A DNA stretch of 64,000 nucleotides from SHZL01 sp963815185 (GCA_963815185.1 CAWFGC010000004.1:1-64000), one strand, 5' to 3'; shown: positions 24,837-33,766, numbered from the stretch's first letter. The notes: a model not told the origin generated them from the sequence alone. A program made the numbers and translations.

Positions 24837-25667
24837 ATGAACCAGAGCGCACCCCAGCCCCGTCGCGACCCCGCTTCCATCGCTTTTGAAAACGAACATC
24901 TGGCCCGGGCGCAGCAGCGCCGCCAGCACATCGAACAGCTCGAAGACCAGATCACCGAACTCGCGGCGCATATCCACGCGGCGACGTTTCGCCTGCTCGA
25001 ACTGATCCGCGAATACGACGCCTGTGACGGCTGGGCGGGGCCGGGTTTGTGCTCCTGCGCCCACTGGCTGAACTGGAAATGCGGCATCTCCATGGGCGCC
25101 GCGCGGGAGAAAGTGCGGGTGGCGCATGCACTGAAAGAGTTGCCGCAGATCAGCGCGATGTTCCGTGACGGGCGGGTCAGCTACTCCAAGGTCCGCGCCA
25201 TGACCCGGGTGGCCACGCCGAAGAACGAGGAATACCTGCTGATGATCGCGCGCCATGGCACCGCCCATCATGTCGAACGCCTGGTGCGCAATTACCGCAA
25301 GGTCAAACGCTGGCAAGCGCTGGAAGAGGAAAACACCCGTCATGCGCAGCGCGCACTGAACTGGAATTTCGATGATGGGGGTTACTGGATACTGCGCGGC
25401 CGCTTCACCCCGGAACAGGGCGCGCTGATCCAGAAGGGCCTAAAACGGGTGATGGAAGAACTCTACCAGGAACACAAAGACGTTCCCGCGGGAACGTCGT
25501 GTCCTTGTTCACAGCCCACAGGCAAGAGGGCATTCACATCACCCCCAAAACCACCCAATCGTTGTGGTTGGGTGAGCGCATGGATGATCAAATGGCGGTT
25601 GAAGGGATGCAGGCGTTGGAATGAGGCTTTTAGTCGAATTGTAAGCAGCGTTCCGTCATCCGCGTAG
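24837..25667 (+). pseudogene. DUF222 (13E12 repeat)/HNH endonuclease-type gene with HNH part deleted
   Basis: The N-terminal 210 residues form the alpha-helical DUF222 domain (RLLELIREYDACDGWAG, CSCAHWLNWKCGISMGAARE, KVRAMTRVATPKNEEYLL). Relatives normally continue to a C-terminal HNH nuclease. After DVPAGTS (near 25500) the frame runs into unrelated codons to 25667. In the next frame, GIHITPKTTQSLWLGERMDD is the extreme C-terminal end of such proteins, stopping at 25622-25624. The HNH motif itself is absent, so an internal deletion of about 80-100 residues plus a frameshift occurred. A 20-bp perfect palindrome (25479-25498) sits at the break. GACAGGAAATCCACC precedes the ATG. Confidence 0.78.
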
Positions 25668-25818
25668 GAAATTCCCACCCGCTTCGCTTTCTCCCGGAAA
25701 GTCCATAGACAGGCACTTTGACCCTGTCGTATTCATGACCCCCAAGGGGATTTGAACTGCCGCCGCTCAAGCGGGATTTGGCAGGCAAAACCATCCACAC
25801 GCGGTGCATGGGGGATCT

Positions 25819-26304
25819 ATGTCTGGAACAAGGGGGGAGCGGCTTTTCGCGACATTACTGTTGCTCACGCTGGGTCTGGCCCTGCCAGGCATCGGCTTGG
25901 CGCAACCAAAACCCGTTTGGGTGTCACCGACTGAGCTGGCTACCGCGGATGGCTTCGCCACCCTGCGCTGGAGCATTGAAGGCAGCGAGCCGGAAGTACA
26001 TTTTCGCATCAGCGAAGAATACTCAGACGAGCGACAAATCAGCTTCACTGACCAGCCAGAAATTCGGGTATTCCGGATAAACCCGGGAAATCACAGTTTT
26101 TGGGTACAAGCCTGCACGCGCTATCCCGATGGTTTTGCTCAATGCGGCGAGAAATCCCGGCGGCTGACTCTGAATGTAAAAGAGAGGTCTGCCGGACCCG
26201 GGTCACCGCCAGAACCCATGGATCAGACCGCCGCATCCCCACACGCCGTCGGCACAGATTCGACGACTCAATTAACTCCCTGTTGGTTGCATGCCTGCGA
26301 TTGA
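25819..26304 (+). CDS. Secreted protein with fibronectin III-like domain
   Basis: A hypothetical exported protein of 161 residues. The signal peptide is RLFATLLLLTLGLALPGIGLAQ. A single beta-sandwich domain follows: ATLRWSIEGSEPEVHFRISE with a terminal strand RRLTLNV and the conserved GNHSFWVQACTRYPDGFAQCGEKS. This pattern resembles N-terminal domains of RHS/YD-repeat-linked proteins. The rest is Pro/Thr-rich and ends abruptly, so the gene may be truncated. I chose ATG 25819 because GGGGGAT stands just upstream; ATG 25804 is the alternative. The region 26305-26486 before the next gene shows nothing recognisable. Confidence 0.6.
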   Translation: MSGTRGERLFATLLLLTLGLALPGIGLAQPKPVWVSPTELATADGFATLRWSIEGSEPEVHFRISEEYSDERQISFTDQPEIRVFRINPGNHSFWVQACTRYPDGFAQCGEKSRRLTLNVKERSAGPGSPPEPMDQTAASPHAVGTDSTTQLTPCWLHACD

Positions 26305-26486
26305 GCATGCCGATGACCAATTCTTTTGACCTGGAAACAAACATGAACAGGAGTTCCATCGCTGAACTTTCGGAATCAATACTTGAGTGCAGCGTACTCC
26401 AGTTCATTATGTCTTTTCATGCCTCGTGGTTAAACCAGTTATATTCGGTAAAACTGAAGCTAACCACCATTTGTTAAAATTGAGGA

Positions 26487-27137
26487 ATGACTCCAATTCG
26501 CTCCACATTGATCGCTTTGTTCGCTGGCTTCCTGGCGGTTACTTCCTGCGCGACGCCCGAAACAGGGAATTCACATCCGGCCCCCCGAGCGGAGACACAG
26601 CTTCCCTTACTCAACAGCGAACGCATCCGGCAGCGGTTTGGCAGTTATGGGATCGAGGTGGTGCGCGAGAGCGATGCCATGCGGGTGTCGAAGCTTTACA
26701 GTGCCGAGGGCGGCCGGGAGGTGATGCGGACTTTGGCGGTGGTTTTGTATCCGGACGTCATTCCTGCGCCGATTATTGCGGAGCACCGGGAAATCAAGGG
26801 CGGGGGGTCGATTGGCGAGGTGTTTAAGAGCCATGGCTGGGATGTGCGGAAGTTCAATATTTACTTTGGGGAGTTTTCGGCTTCGCCTGAGTATGCCGGG
26901 GTCTATGCGGCGATGGGCGGAGTCCGTGCTGCCGATCTGGCGGTGCATGTTTATCAGCTTTCGGTGGGGAAGCGTGGCGCCTGGTTTCCTTATGCGCGCA
27001 TTGCCGAAGTTCATCAGCCGGATTATCTGGGCCTGGCCCAGCTCAGGAAGATATATGGTGAAGCCGCGACCGGGCCTGATCAAATGGGCATCCAGGCTAC
27101 CCTGGATGCCGTGGTCAGCGTGATGAAAAGTTTCTGA
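26487..27137 (+). CDS. Predicted lipoprotein, unknown function
   Basis: A protein of 216 residues with a lipoprotein signal (STLIALFAGFLAVTSC, Cys21). The mature domain has alternating strands and helices (RIRQRFGSYGIEVVRESDAM, VVLYPDVIPAPIIAEHREI, HVYQLSVGKRGAWFPYARIA). No family that I can name. GAGG precedes the ATG directly. Its stop sits one base before the end of the convergent EF-G-like gene. High G+C and clean codon pattern mark the change from accessory to core DNA. It may be a membrane-associated stress or envelope protein, but nothing in the sequence proves this. Confidence 0.72.
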   Translation: MTPIRSTLIALFAGFLAVTSCATPETGNSHPAPRAETQLPLLNSERIRQRFGSYGIEVVRESDAMRVSKLYSAEGGREVMRTLAVVLYPDVIPAPIIAEHREIKGGGSIGEVFKSHGWDVRKFNIYFGEFSASPEYAGVYAAMGGVRAADLAVHVYQLSVGKRGAWFPYARIAEVHQPDYLGLAQLRKIYGEAATGPDQMGIQATLDAVVSVMKSF

Positions 27138-29180
27138 CTATTCCACCTCTTTCGGCTTGAATTCCGCTTCCAGGGTACGCTGGATGTCATGCGGCACCGG
27201 GTCGTAGTGGCTGAATTCCATGGTGAAGCTGCCCTGGCCCTGGGTCATGCTTTTCAGTTCGGTATGGTAGTCGGTCAGGCCGCTCAGCGGCATGTCCGCG
27301 CGCACGGTGAGAAATCCGCCGCTGAGGCTTTCGGTGCCGCTGATGCGTGCCCTGCGGCTGGCCAGGTTGCCGGTGACGTCGCCCATGTGCGAATCCGGCA
27401 CGGTGACATCGATGCTGACGATGGGCTCCAGGATCTGCGGGCCCGCATTGCGTATGGCATCCTTGAAGGCGTGATGTCCGGCGATGACAAATGCGATTTC
27501 CTTTGAATCCACCGGGTGAAATTTGCCGTCGTACACGGTTACCTCGATGTCCTGCAGTTGGTAGCCCGCGATGGCGCCTTCTTCCAGCACCTGGCGCACG
27601 CCTTTTTCCACCGCCGGGATGAGGTTGGTGGGGATGGAGCCGCCGACCACCTTGTTGACGAACTCGAATCCCTCGCCGCGCCCCAGGGGCCGGATGCGCA
27701 GGAACACTTCCCCGAACTGACCGGCGCCGCCCGTCTGCTTTTTGTGCCGGTAGTGGCCTTCGGCCGCGCGCGTGACGGTTTCGCGATAGGCGATGCGCGG
27801 TGGGCGCGTGTCCACTTCGACGTTGTAACGGGTTTTCATGCGCTGCAGCATGACCCGCATGTGTAGCTCGCCGAGGCCGCGCACGACGGTTTCATTCAGT
27901 TCCTGGTTATGTTCGACGACGAAACAGGGATCTTCTTCGGTCAGCCGGGTCAGGGACTGGGCCAGTTTCTGCTCCTGTCCCCGGGCCATGACGTTGATCG
28001 CCAGTCCGTACATGGGCTGGGGAAAGTCCAGTGGTTTGAGGCGGAAATGGTCTTGCTGGTGCGAATCGTGCAGGATGGCGTCGAAGTGAATGTCGTCCAC
28101 CTTGGCCACCGCGCAGATGTCGCCCGGAATGGCCTCGTCGATCTCCAGGTGCTTGCCACCCTGTATTCTGAACAAATGCCCCACTTTGAACGGCTTGCGC
28201 GCGTCGCTGATCAATAGCTGGCTGTCCGGTTTCACGGTTCCCTGGTAGATGCGGAAAATGCTCAGTTTGCCGACAAAGGGGTCGTTGCTGATCTTGAATA
28301 CGTGGGCGACCACGTGCGCGTCCGGATCGGGTTTGACCACCACTTCCTTGGCATTCTTGCCTTCCCCTTTAAGGATGGGCGGCGGATTGCCTTCCAGCGG
28401 GTTGGGCATCAGCCGCTTGCATATGCGCAGGAATTCTCCCAGCCCGGCTCCGGATACCGCGGAAGTAAAGCAGATCGGCACCAGGTGGCCTTCGCGCAAG
28501 GCGCGTTCAAAGGCGTCGTGCAATTCGTCGCGGGACAACTCCGCGCCTTCGAGGTATTTCTCCATCAAGGCTTCGCTGGTTTCCACCACCTGGTCGATAA
28601 TGGCCTCGTGCGCCTCGGCCAGGGAGAAAATGTCGGTTTCGCCCTCGGTCTGGAAAAAGCAATCGCGCACGGTGGTGAAATTCTCCGCCGGCAGGTTGAT
28701 GGGCAGGCATTCCGGGCCAAATTCCTCGCGGATATCCTTGACCAGCCTGGTCAGGTTCAGGCCAGGCACGTCGATGCGGTTGATGACGATGATGCGGCAC
28801 AGGCGGCGGCTCTTGGCCCGGTGCATCAGGCGGCGGGTGGACAGCTCGATGCCGGTGTTCGCATTGACCACCAGTGCGGTGGTCTCGGTGGCTGCCATCG
28901 CGGGCAGGGTAGGGCCGCGAAAGTCCGGAAATCCCGGCGTGTCGATCAGGTTGACATGGATGCCTTCGAAATCCAGGCTGGCGATGGCTGAATCCAGTGA
29001 ATGCTGATATTCCTTTTCCAGCGGATCATGGTCCGTCGTGGTGGTACCGCGCTCGATGGTTCCCGCTTCACCTATGGTTCCCGATTTGGCCAGCAGCGCT
29101 TCGATCAAGCTCGTCTTGCCTGTGCCAGCGTGGCCGACCAGGGTGATATTGCGGATGTCCTCGGTGCGATAAGTCGGCAT
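27138..29180 (-). CDS. Elongation factor G paralogue (EF-G-like GTPase)
   Basis: A 680-residue translational GTPase. The G1 motif is GHAGTGKTSL, G3 is DTPGFPDF, G4 is NRID (normally NKxD), and domains II-V follow (KISNDPFVGKLSIFRIYQGT, QTGGAGQFGEVFLRIRPLGR, then DSHMGDVTGNLASRRARI). The Arg in the G4 motif and the absence of the usual str operon neighbours suggest a secondary EF-G, not the housekeeping FusA. Its precise role (translocation, recycling or a stress-specific variant) is unknown. The ATG at 29180 is well supported by MPTYRTEDIRNITLVGHAG. Confidence 0.85.
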   Translation of the reverse strand: MPTYRTEDIRNITLVGHAGTGKTSLIEALLAKSGTIGEAGTIERGTTTTDHDPLEKEYQHSLDSAIASLDFEGIHVNLIDTPGFPDFRGPTLPAMAATETTALVVNANTGIELSTRRLMHRAKSRRLCRIIVINRIDVPGLNLTRLVKDIREEFGPECLPINLPAENFTTVRDCFFQTEGETDIFSLAEAHEAIIDQVVETSEALMEKYLEGAELSRDELHDAFERALREGHLVPICFTSAVSGAGLGEFLRICKRLMPNPLEGNPPPILKGEGKNAKEVVVKPDPDAHVVAHVFKISNDPFVGKLSIFRIYQGTVKPDSQLLISDARKPFKVGHLFRIQGGKHLEIDEAIPGDICAVAKVDDIHFDAILHDSHQQDHFRLKPLDFPQPMYGLAINVMARGQEQKLAQSLTRLTEEDPCFVVEHNQELNETVVRGLGELHMRVMLQRMKTRYNVEVDTRPPRIAYRETVTRAAEGHYRHKKQTGGAGQFGEVFLRIRPLGRGEGFEFVNKVVGGSIPTNLIPAVEKGVRQVLEEGAIAGYQLQDIEVTVYDGKFHPVDSKEIAFVIAGHHAFKDAIRNAGPQILEPIVSIDVTVPDSHMGDVTGNLASRRARISGTESLSGGFLTVRADMPLSGLTDYHTELKSMTQGQGSFTMEFSHYDPVPHDIQRTLEAEFKPKEVE

Positions 29181-29361
29181 GCATTTGTCCTAATCACTTT
29201 GGGGGGACGCACATCCTAGTACAGATTCCGGATTTACGGAACCCGCGGGATCAATTTGTTGTCATAAGCTGCAGATGTGAGATAGCCCCGGATAATGTCA
29301 GGTTTCTCAGTCTAAACACTCCTTCGGATTGGCACTCCCTTTGCCCAACCGACCCTCTTGG

Positions 29362-29388
29362 CGGCGCCTCCCTGGCGCCGTTTTTTTT
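29362..29388 (+). terminator. Intrinsic terminator
   Basis: The stem CGGCGCC/GGCGCCG closes a 5-base loop and is followed by eight T residues. On the plus strand it would stop transcription about 135 bases before lysC. No plus-strand gene is visible upstream, so an untranslated RNA may be what it terminates. Confidence 0.82.
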
Positions 29389-29440
29389 GGCCGGCTGCGG
29401 ACAAATCTGGTGCGATTCCGGCATTCTTGAGGCATTGATG

Positions 29441-29468
29441 CCGCTTGTCTGTACAGCAAGCGGGGTTT
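29441..29468 (+). terminator. Second hairpin, terminator-like
   Basis: CCGCTTG pairs with CAAGCGG around a 9-base loop, followed by GGTTTTC. It is weaker than the 29362 terminator because the T-run is short. Confidence 0.5.
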
Positions 29469-29523
29469 TCGGTAACGTGCCCACTGAACGGTTTACTGGT
29501 CGTCTGAACATGAGTTGTGTTGC

Positions 29524-30955
29524 ATGAGCGCAAACTGGGTGGTACTGAAGTTTGGCGGCACCAGTGTGTCCGGCCTCGCACAATGGACGACGATTTCCAC
29601 GCTGTTGCAGCAGCGCGTGGCGGCCGGTTACCACGTTGTGCTGGTGTGTTCGGCCGTTGCCGGGGTTACCAACGCTTTGTCTGCACTGGCGCAAGCGCCG
29701 GATTCGGAAGAGCAACTGGCGGGCGTATTGCAACGCCACCGCCAATTGGCGGAGGAGTTGGGCGTTGCCGAAAGCGGCTGGCTGGAACAGGCTGAAACCT
29801 CCATGCGCCATTGCCTGCGGGCCTTGACCGAAGGCGGCGGATACGCGGCGCAAGCGGAATTGCTGGCCATCGGTGAGTGGCTCAGTACCCGCATCGGCGC
29901 GATCTTTTTGCAGCGCTTCGCCAAGGTCACCTGGGTGGATGCGAGGGAAGCTTTACAGGTACTGGATGAACCCGAGCTTTCACCGGCCCGCCAGTGGCTG
30001 TCCGCTCGTTGTGAGCCTGGTGAGGACGCGGAAATTCAGCGGCGCTGGGCTCAATTGGGGCCGGCCCTGATCACCCAGGGTTTCGTCGCCAGCACCGGCA
30101 AGGGACAAACGGCCCTGTTGGGGCGTGGCGGTTCGGATACCTCGGCGGCGCTATTGGCCGGGCGCCTTGGCGCGCGGGAAGTGGAAATCTGGACCGATGT
30201 GCCCGGCCTGTTCAGTGCCGACCCGCGCCTGGTGCCGGACGCGCGTTTGCTGACGGATCTCGATTATGCCGAGGCGTTGGAAATGGCGGCCAGCGGCGCC
30301 GGCGTGATTCACCCGCGCTGCATACGTACCGCCGCGGCCACTGCCACTCCGGTGCTTATCCGTGATTCGGCGCGCCCGCAGTTAAGCGGGACCCGGATCA
30401 TCGATGCCGCTGCCGGCGCTCCGGGCGCCGCCTTCCGCGGTGTCAAAGCCATTACCTGCCAGAAAGGCATGGAGGTGCTGCTGTTACAGAACATCGACAG
30501 CCGCCGGGAAGTGGGCTTTCTGGCCCGTGTATTCGATATCTTCCGCCGCCAGGGCCTGTCCATCGACTTGGTGGCCACGTCGGAGACGACGACCACCGTT
30601 TCCATCAACGGGCCGGCCAACCATCTGGACAAAAACGGGCTGGCGCAACTGGTCACTGAGTTGCAGTCCCAGTGCACGGTCACGGTCTTTTCCGATTGTG
30701 TTTGCGTCAACCTGGTCGGCAGTTCCGTCAGAACGGCCCTGGCCCGCATGCAGTCGACCATGCGTTTTTTCGACGACCATCCGTTACTGATGTTGTCCCA
30801 GTCCGCCAATGACCTGTGCCTCAGCCTGCTGATCGGGGCCGCGGATCACGAGATCCTGCTGCAACAGGCGCATACCATGTTGATTCCGTCCGCGGAGTCA
30901 GCTGGGGATGGCGTTTTCGGCGACGCGCTGGCTCGACATTCTGGAGCAGGCATGA
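29524..30955 (+). CDS. lysC: Aspartate kinase, frameshifted near its 3' end
   Basis: Phosphorylates L-aspartate, the entry step to lysine, diaminopimelate, threonine and methionine. Kinase domain: KFGGTSVSG at the N-terminus, VCSAVAGVTNAL, GRGGSDTSAALLA and DVPGLFSADPRL. Two ACT regulatory domains occupy residues about 315-460 (ITCQKGMEVLLLQNIDSRR, CVCVNLVGSSVRTALA). An indel near 30920-30927 opens the frame into the next gene, giving a false 929-residue fusion. In the corrected frame the protein ends WLDILEQA with a stop at 30953-30955, overlapping the next start by ATGA. ATG 29524 gives MSANWVVLKFGG. Confidence 0.88.
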
Positions 30956-32304
30956 ACGAAAGCACTGCCGATCCTCGCGCGGCAAAGGTGTTTCGATTCG
31001 GCCGCTGCCGCTACGACCCGGCGACCGGCGAGGCCGCGCTGAGCTATTACCTGGATGCGGGGCCGGAACTGGTGGAGCGGCTCGTTTTCCCGCATGCGCC
31101 CTGGCCGCCCGAACCCAGCCGGCAAGCCGCCTTTGAACAGGCCCTGAACCTGCTGCATCTGATTGCGGGCGTCAGTTATTACAAGGCGGCGGTGCCGCCC
31201 GAGGTGCGCTTCGACGGCGCGGCGCCAAACCCCGTGCTGGCTGATTTCATTGGCGGGCTCTATGTGCACGGGCTGGCGGAATTCAGTCATGTCAACCAGG
31301 TCGATGTCGCGGCCCGGCTGAGGCTGCCGGCAAGCGGCAATGCAAAGCCCGCGGCGCAGGATTTGCTGCTGCCGGAACGGGCCCTGGTGGCGATGGGCGG
31401 GGGCAAGGACAGCCTGGTCGGGCTGGACCTGATGCGCCGCACCGGCCTCGAGCTGATGCCGGTCTGCGTCGGCGCATCGGCGCTGATTGCGCAAACTGTC
31501 GCTGCGGCGGATCTTCCGCTGCTGCGCATCGGCCGCCAACTTGCGCCCGGCCTGAAGGCGCTGAACGAGGCGGGGGCGTATAACGGCCATGTGCCGGTGA
31601 CGGCGATTAATTCAGCGATTTTGCTGTGCGCCGCCATCCTCTATGGCTTTGGCTACGTGGTTTTTTCCAATGAGCGGTCTGCCGATGAAGCAACGTTGAT
31701 CACGCCTGACGGTCTGCCGGTCAATCACCAGTACAGCAAGACCTCGGCTTTTGAAGGCTCCCTGCGCCGGGTGGTCCATAGCTGCATCAGCCCGGATATC
31801 GAATACTTTTCCATCTTGCGTCCCTTTTCAGAGCTGGATATCGTGCGCCGCTTTTCTTCCCTGACTGCCTTTCACCCGGTCTATTCGAGCTGCAACCGCA
31901 ACTTTCACTTGCACGGTGCATCGATCGAAGGCCGCTGGTGCGGCGATTGCCCAAAATGCCGCTTTTCAGCATTGAGTCTGGCGGTTTTCCTTGAGCCTGG
32001 GCAGGTCCGGGCGATACAGGGTTTCGACCTGCTGGACGATCCGGCTCAAATCGAGGGTTTTCGCGCCCTCTGTGGCCTGGGGCGCGAGAAGCCGTTCGAA
32101 TGCGTGGGAGAAACCGGGGAAAGCCGGGCTGCGCTGGCTGCGCTGGCGGAGCGTGCCGCATGGCGTGATCACGCGGTGGTCAAGGCATTGCTGCCTGAAT
32201 TGCAGTCCGTGGAAGTACCCGCGATGGAGGCTTTTCTGCGGCCATCGGCGGCGCATTTTATTCCACCGAAGATCATCGCTGCGGTGGCGGGGGCATTCGG
32301 CTGA
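30952..32304 (+). CDS. murL: UDP-MurNAc-L-Ala-L-Glu epimerase MurL
   Basis: Epimerises the terminal L-Glu of UDP-MurNAc-L-Ala-L-Glu to D-Glu, using ATP and magnesium, in the route described for Xanthomonas. The 450-residue protein has the nucleotide-binding motif AMGGGKDSLVGLDLM near residue 145, FSNERSADEATL near residue 245, HQYSKTSAFEGSLRRVV, and the paired-cysteine motif WCGDCPKCRFSALSLAVFLE near residue 325. Identification rests on this pattern plus the next gene, a MurD-like ligase. GGAG stands 5 bases before ATG 30952. The start overlaps lysC by four bases and the stop overlaps murD2 by one (TGATG). Confidence 0.85.
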   Translation: MNESTADPRAAKVFRFGRCRYDPATGEAALSYYLDAGPELVERLVFPHAPWPPEPSRQAAFEQALNLLHLIAGVSYYKAAVPPEVRFDGAAPNPVLADFIGGLYVHGLAEFSHVNQVDVAARLRLPASGNAKPAAQDLLLPERALVAMGGGKDSLVGLDLMRRTGLELMPVCVGASALIAQTVAAADLPLLRIGRQLAPGLKALNEAGAYNGHVPVTAINSAILLCAAILYGFGYVVFSNERSADEATLITPDGLPVNHQYSKTSAFEGSLRRVVHSCISPDIEYFSILRPFSELDIVRRFSSLTAFHPVYSSCNRNFHLHGASIEGRWCGDCPKCRFSALSLAVFLEPGQVRAIQGFDLLDDPAQIEGFRALCGLGREKPFECVGETGESRAALAALAERAAWRDHAVVKALLPELQSVEVPAMEAFLRPSAAHFIPPKIIAAVAGAFG

Positions 32305-33683
32305 TGCACCTGGCCGATCTGGAAACCGGCAAAATCGCCATTCTCGGTGCCGGCCGCGAAGGGCAGTCGGCTTATAACTGGCTGCGTGGCAGATTGCCGC
32401 AGCAGGCGCTGACGCTGATCGCCGAGTCGCCGGCCGATCCGGTCTTCGCCAAAACACTGCGGCCGGCTGATCGCCTGCTGGTGGAGCCCTTGACCGCGGC
32501 GCGGTTGCGCAGCTTCGATGTGCTGATTCGCTCGCCCGGGATCAGCATCTACCGCGAAGCCCTGAGGGAGGCAGCGGATGCCGGTGTGCGCATTACCACG
32601 CCCAGCAACCTGTGGTTCGCATCTCACCCGGCGGCCCAGACCATCTGCATCACCGGCACCAAGGGCAAGAGCACGACTTCGGCATTGTTGGCGCACCTGT
32701 TGCAGTCCTGTGGCCGTCAGGTCCGGCTGGCCGGCAATATTGGCTTGCCGCTGCTGTCTTGCGACGATCAGGGCGTTGACTGGTGGGTGATTGAGATGTC
32801 CAGCTACCAGATTGCCGATCTCGAGGCTGCGCCCACGATTGCGGTGTTTCTCAACTTTTCGCCGGAACACCTGGACTGGCATGGCGGCGAACGCGCTTAC
32901 TGGCGCGACAAGTTGCGCCTGGCGGAGTTGACCGGGCAAGGCAAAGTCATCGTCAATGCGTCCGATTTGGAGTTGGCCGGCCACTTTGCGGCAGCAGCGA
33001 ACGTGATCTGGTTCAATACCTTTGCCGGCGTACATGTCGAGGGCAAACGGCTGTTTGACCGCAATATTCTGCTGCCGGCCAGCCTGCCGGAAGGCTTGAT
33101 TGGACACCATAATTTGCTCAATACCGCGGCGGCGCTGACCGCGGCCGGCGCTGCCGGGCTCGATCTGCAACAGGCGGCGCGCGCGGTGGCGTCGTTCAAA
33201 TGCCTGCCGCATCGCCTGCAGGTTCTCGGGCTGCGCAAGGGTGTGACCTACATCGACGACAGCATTGCCTCGACCCCGGTGGCAACGGTCGCCGCACTGG
33301 AAGCGCTGCAGGACAGCCCCATCGTATTGATTCTCGGGGGTTTCGACCGCGGAATCGATTGGTCGCGCTACGCTTCCGCGTTTCGCGCCGCGTCAATCAA
33401 GCTGGTGATCGGTCTGCCGGACAGCGGGCCGCGCATCATCGGGATTTTGCGCGAGGCGGGCGTTTCACCCGCCCACGGTTTCCATCCGGCGCCGGATTTG
33501 CCAACCGCAATGGCCTGGGCCGAAGAACACAGCAGCCCGGGCGATACCGTTTTACTGTCTCCGGGCGCACCCAGCTTCCCGCAGTTCAGCGATTTTCGTG
33601 ATCGCGGTCAGACTTTTGCCCGGCTGAGCGGCTTTGCGGAAATTGCCGAAGGAACGCCGGCCGCGCATAGATCAGAGAAGTAG
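32304..33683 (+). CDS. murD2: Mur ligase MurD2, UDP-MurNAc-L-Ala:L-Glu ligase
   Basis: An ATP-dependent ligase that adds L-Glu (not D-Glu) to UDP-MurNAc-L-Ala, working in series with MurL. The 459-residue protein has the N-terminal nucleotide-sugar domain (KIAILGAGREGQSAYNWL, then SPGIS), the P-loop in CITGTKGKSTTSALLAHLL, an active-site strand in VIEMSSYQIADLE, HNLLNTAAALTAAGAAGLD, and a C-terminal ligase domain (GLRKGVTYIDDSIASTPVAT, ILGGFDRGIDW). The operon partner murL favours MurD2 over housekeeping MurD, which usually sits in the dcw cluster. ATG overlaps the murL stop. Confidence 0.85.
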   Translation: MHLADLETGKIAILGAGREGQSAYNWLRGRLPQQALTLIAESPADPVFAKTLRPADRLLVEPLTAARLRSFDVLIRSPGISIYREALREAADAGVRITTPSNLWFASHPAAQTICITGTKGKSTTSALLAHLLQSCGRQVRLAGNIGLPLLSCDDQGVDWWVIEMSSYQIADLEAAPTIAVFLNFSPEHLDWHGGERAYWRDKLRLAELTGQGKVIVNASDLELAGHFAAAANVIWFNTFAGVHVEGKRLFDRNILLPASLPEGLIGHHNLLNTAAALTAAGAAGLDLQQAARAVASFKCLPHRLQVLGLRKGVTYIDDSIASTPVATVAALEALQDSPIVLILGGFDRGIDWSRYASAFRAASIKLVIGLPDSGPRIIGILREAGVSPAHGFHPAPDLPTAMAWAEEHSSPGDTVLLSPGAPSFPQFSDFRDRGQTFARLSGFAEIAEGTPAAHRSEK

Positions 33684-33689
33684 GTAAAA

Positions 33690-33766
33690 TGAGGCCGCGG
33701 GTCAGGGAGTGAGGAGTGCAGATATCGCCCTGCTAGGTATGAGGGAGAGACCATCCCGCGGCCTCA
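33690..33766 (+). ncRNA. Unassigned structured element between murD2 and ppiB
   Basis: A 12-bp perfect stem (TGAGGCCGCGGG with CCCGCGGCCTCA) closes a 53-base insert that can form an inner GCAG/CTGC hairpin and holds two purine-rich segments (GGGAGTGAGGAG, GAGGGAGAGA). No T-run follows, so it is not a plain terminator. It could be a small RNA, a 5' leader of ppiB or a processing hairpin. I do not recognise a known riboswitch. Confidence 0.4.

Larger units (their letters stand above)
29181..29523. other. 343-bp intergenic region with two hairpins
   Basis: Lies between the divergent EF-G-like and lysC genes. It carries a strong T-tract hairpin (29362-29388) and a second hairpin with GGGGTTTT (29441-29468). 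No lysine riboswitch pattern is recognisable. A short RNA ending at the first hairpin or transcription attenuation ahead of lysC are both possible. Confidence 0.5.

Noticed and set aside
25740..25800. T-loop-like sequence (GTTCAAATCCCC on the minus strand) suggesting a tRNA
   Set aside because: The flanks do not form the required T-stem, anticodon arm or acceptor stem.
28249..29007. Long open frame on the plus strand antisense to the EF-G-like gene (about 250 codons)
   Set aside because: It mirrors a conserved EF-G coding region; high G+C produces antisense frames and no motif is present.
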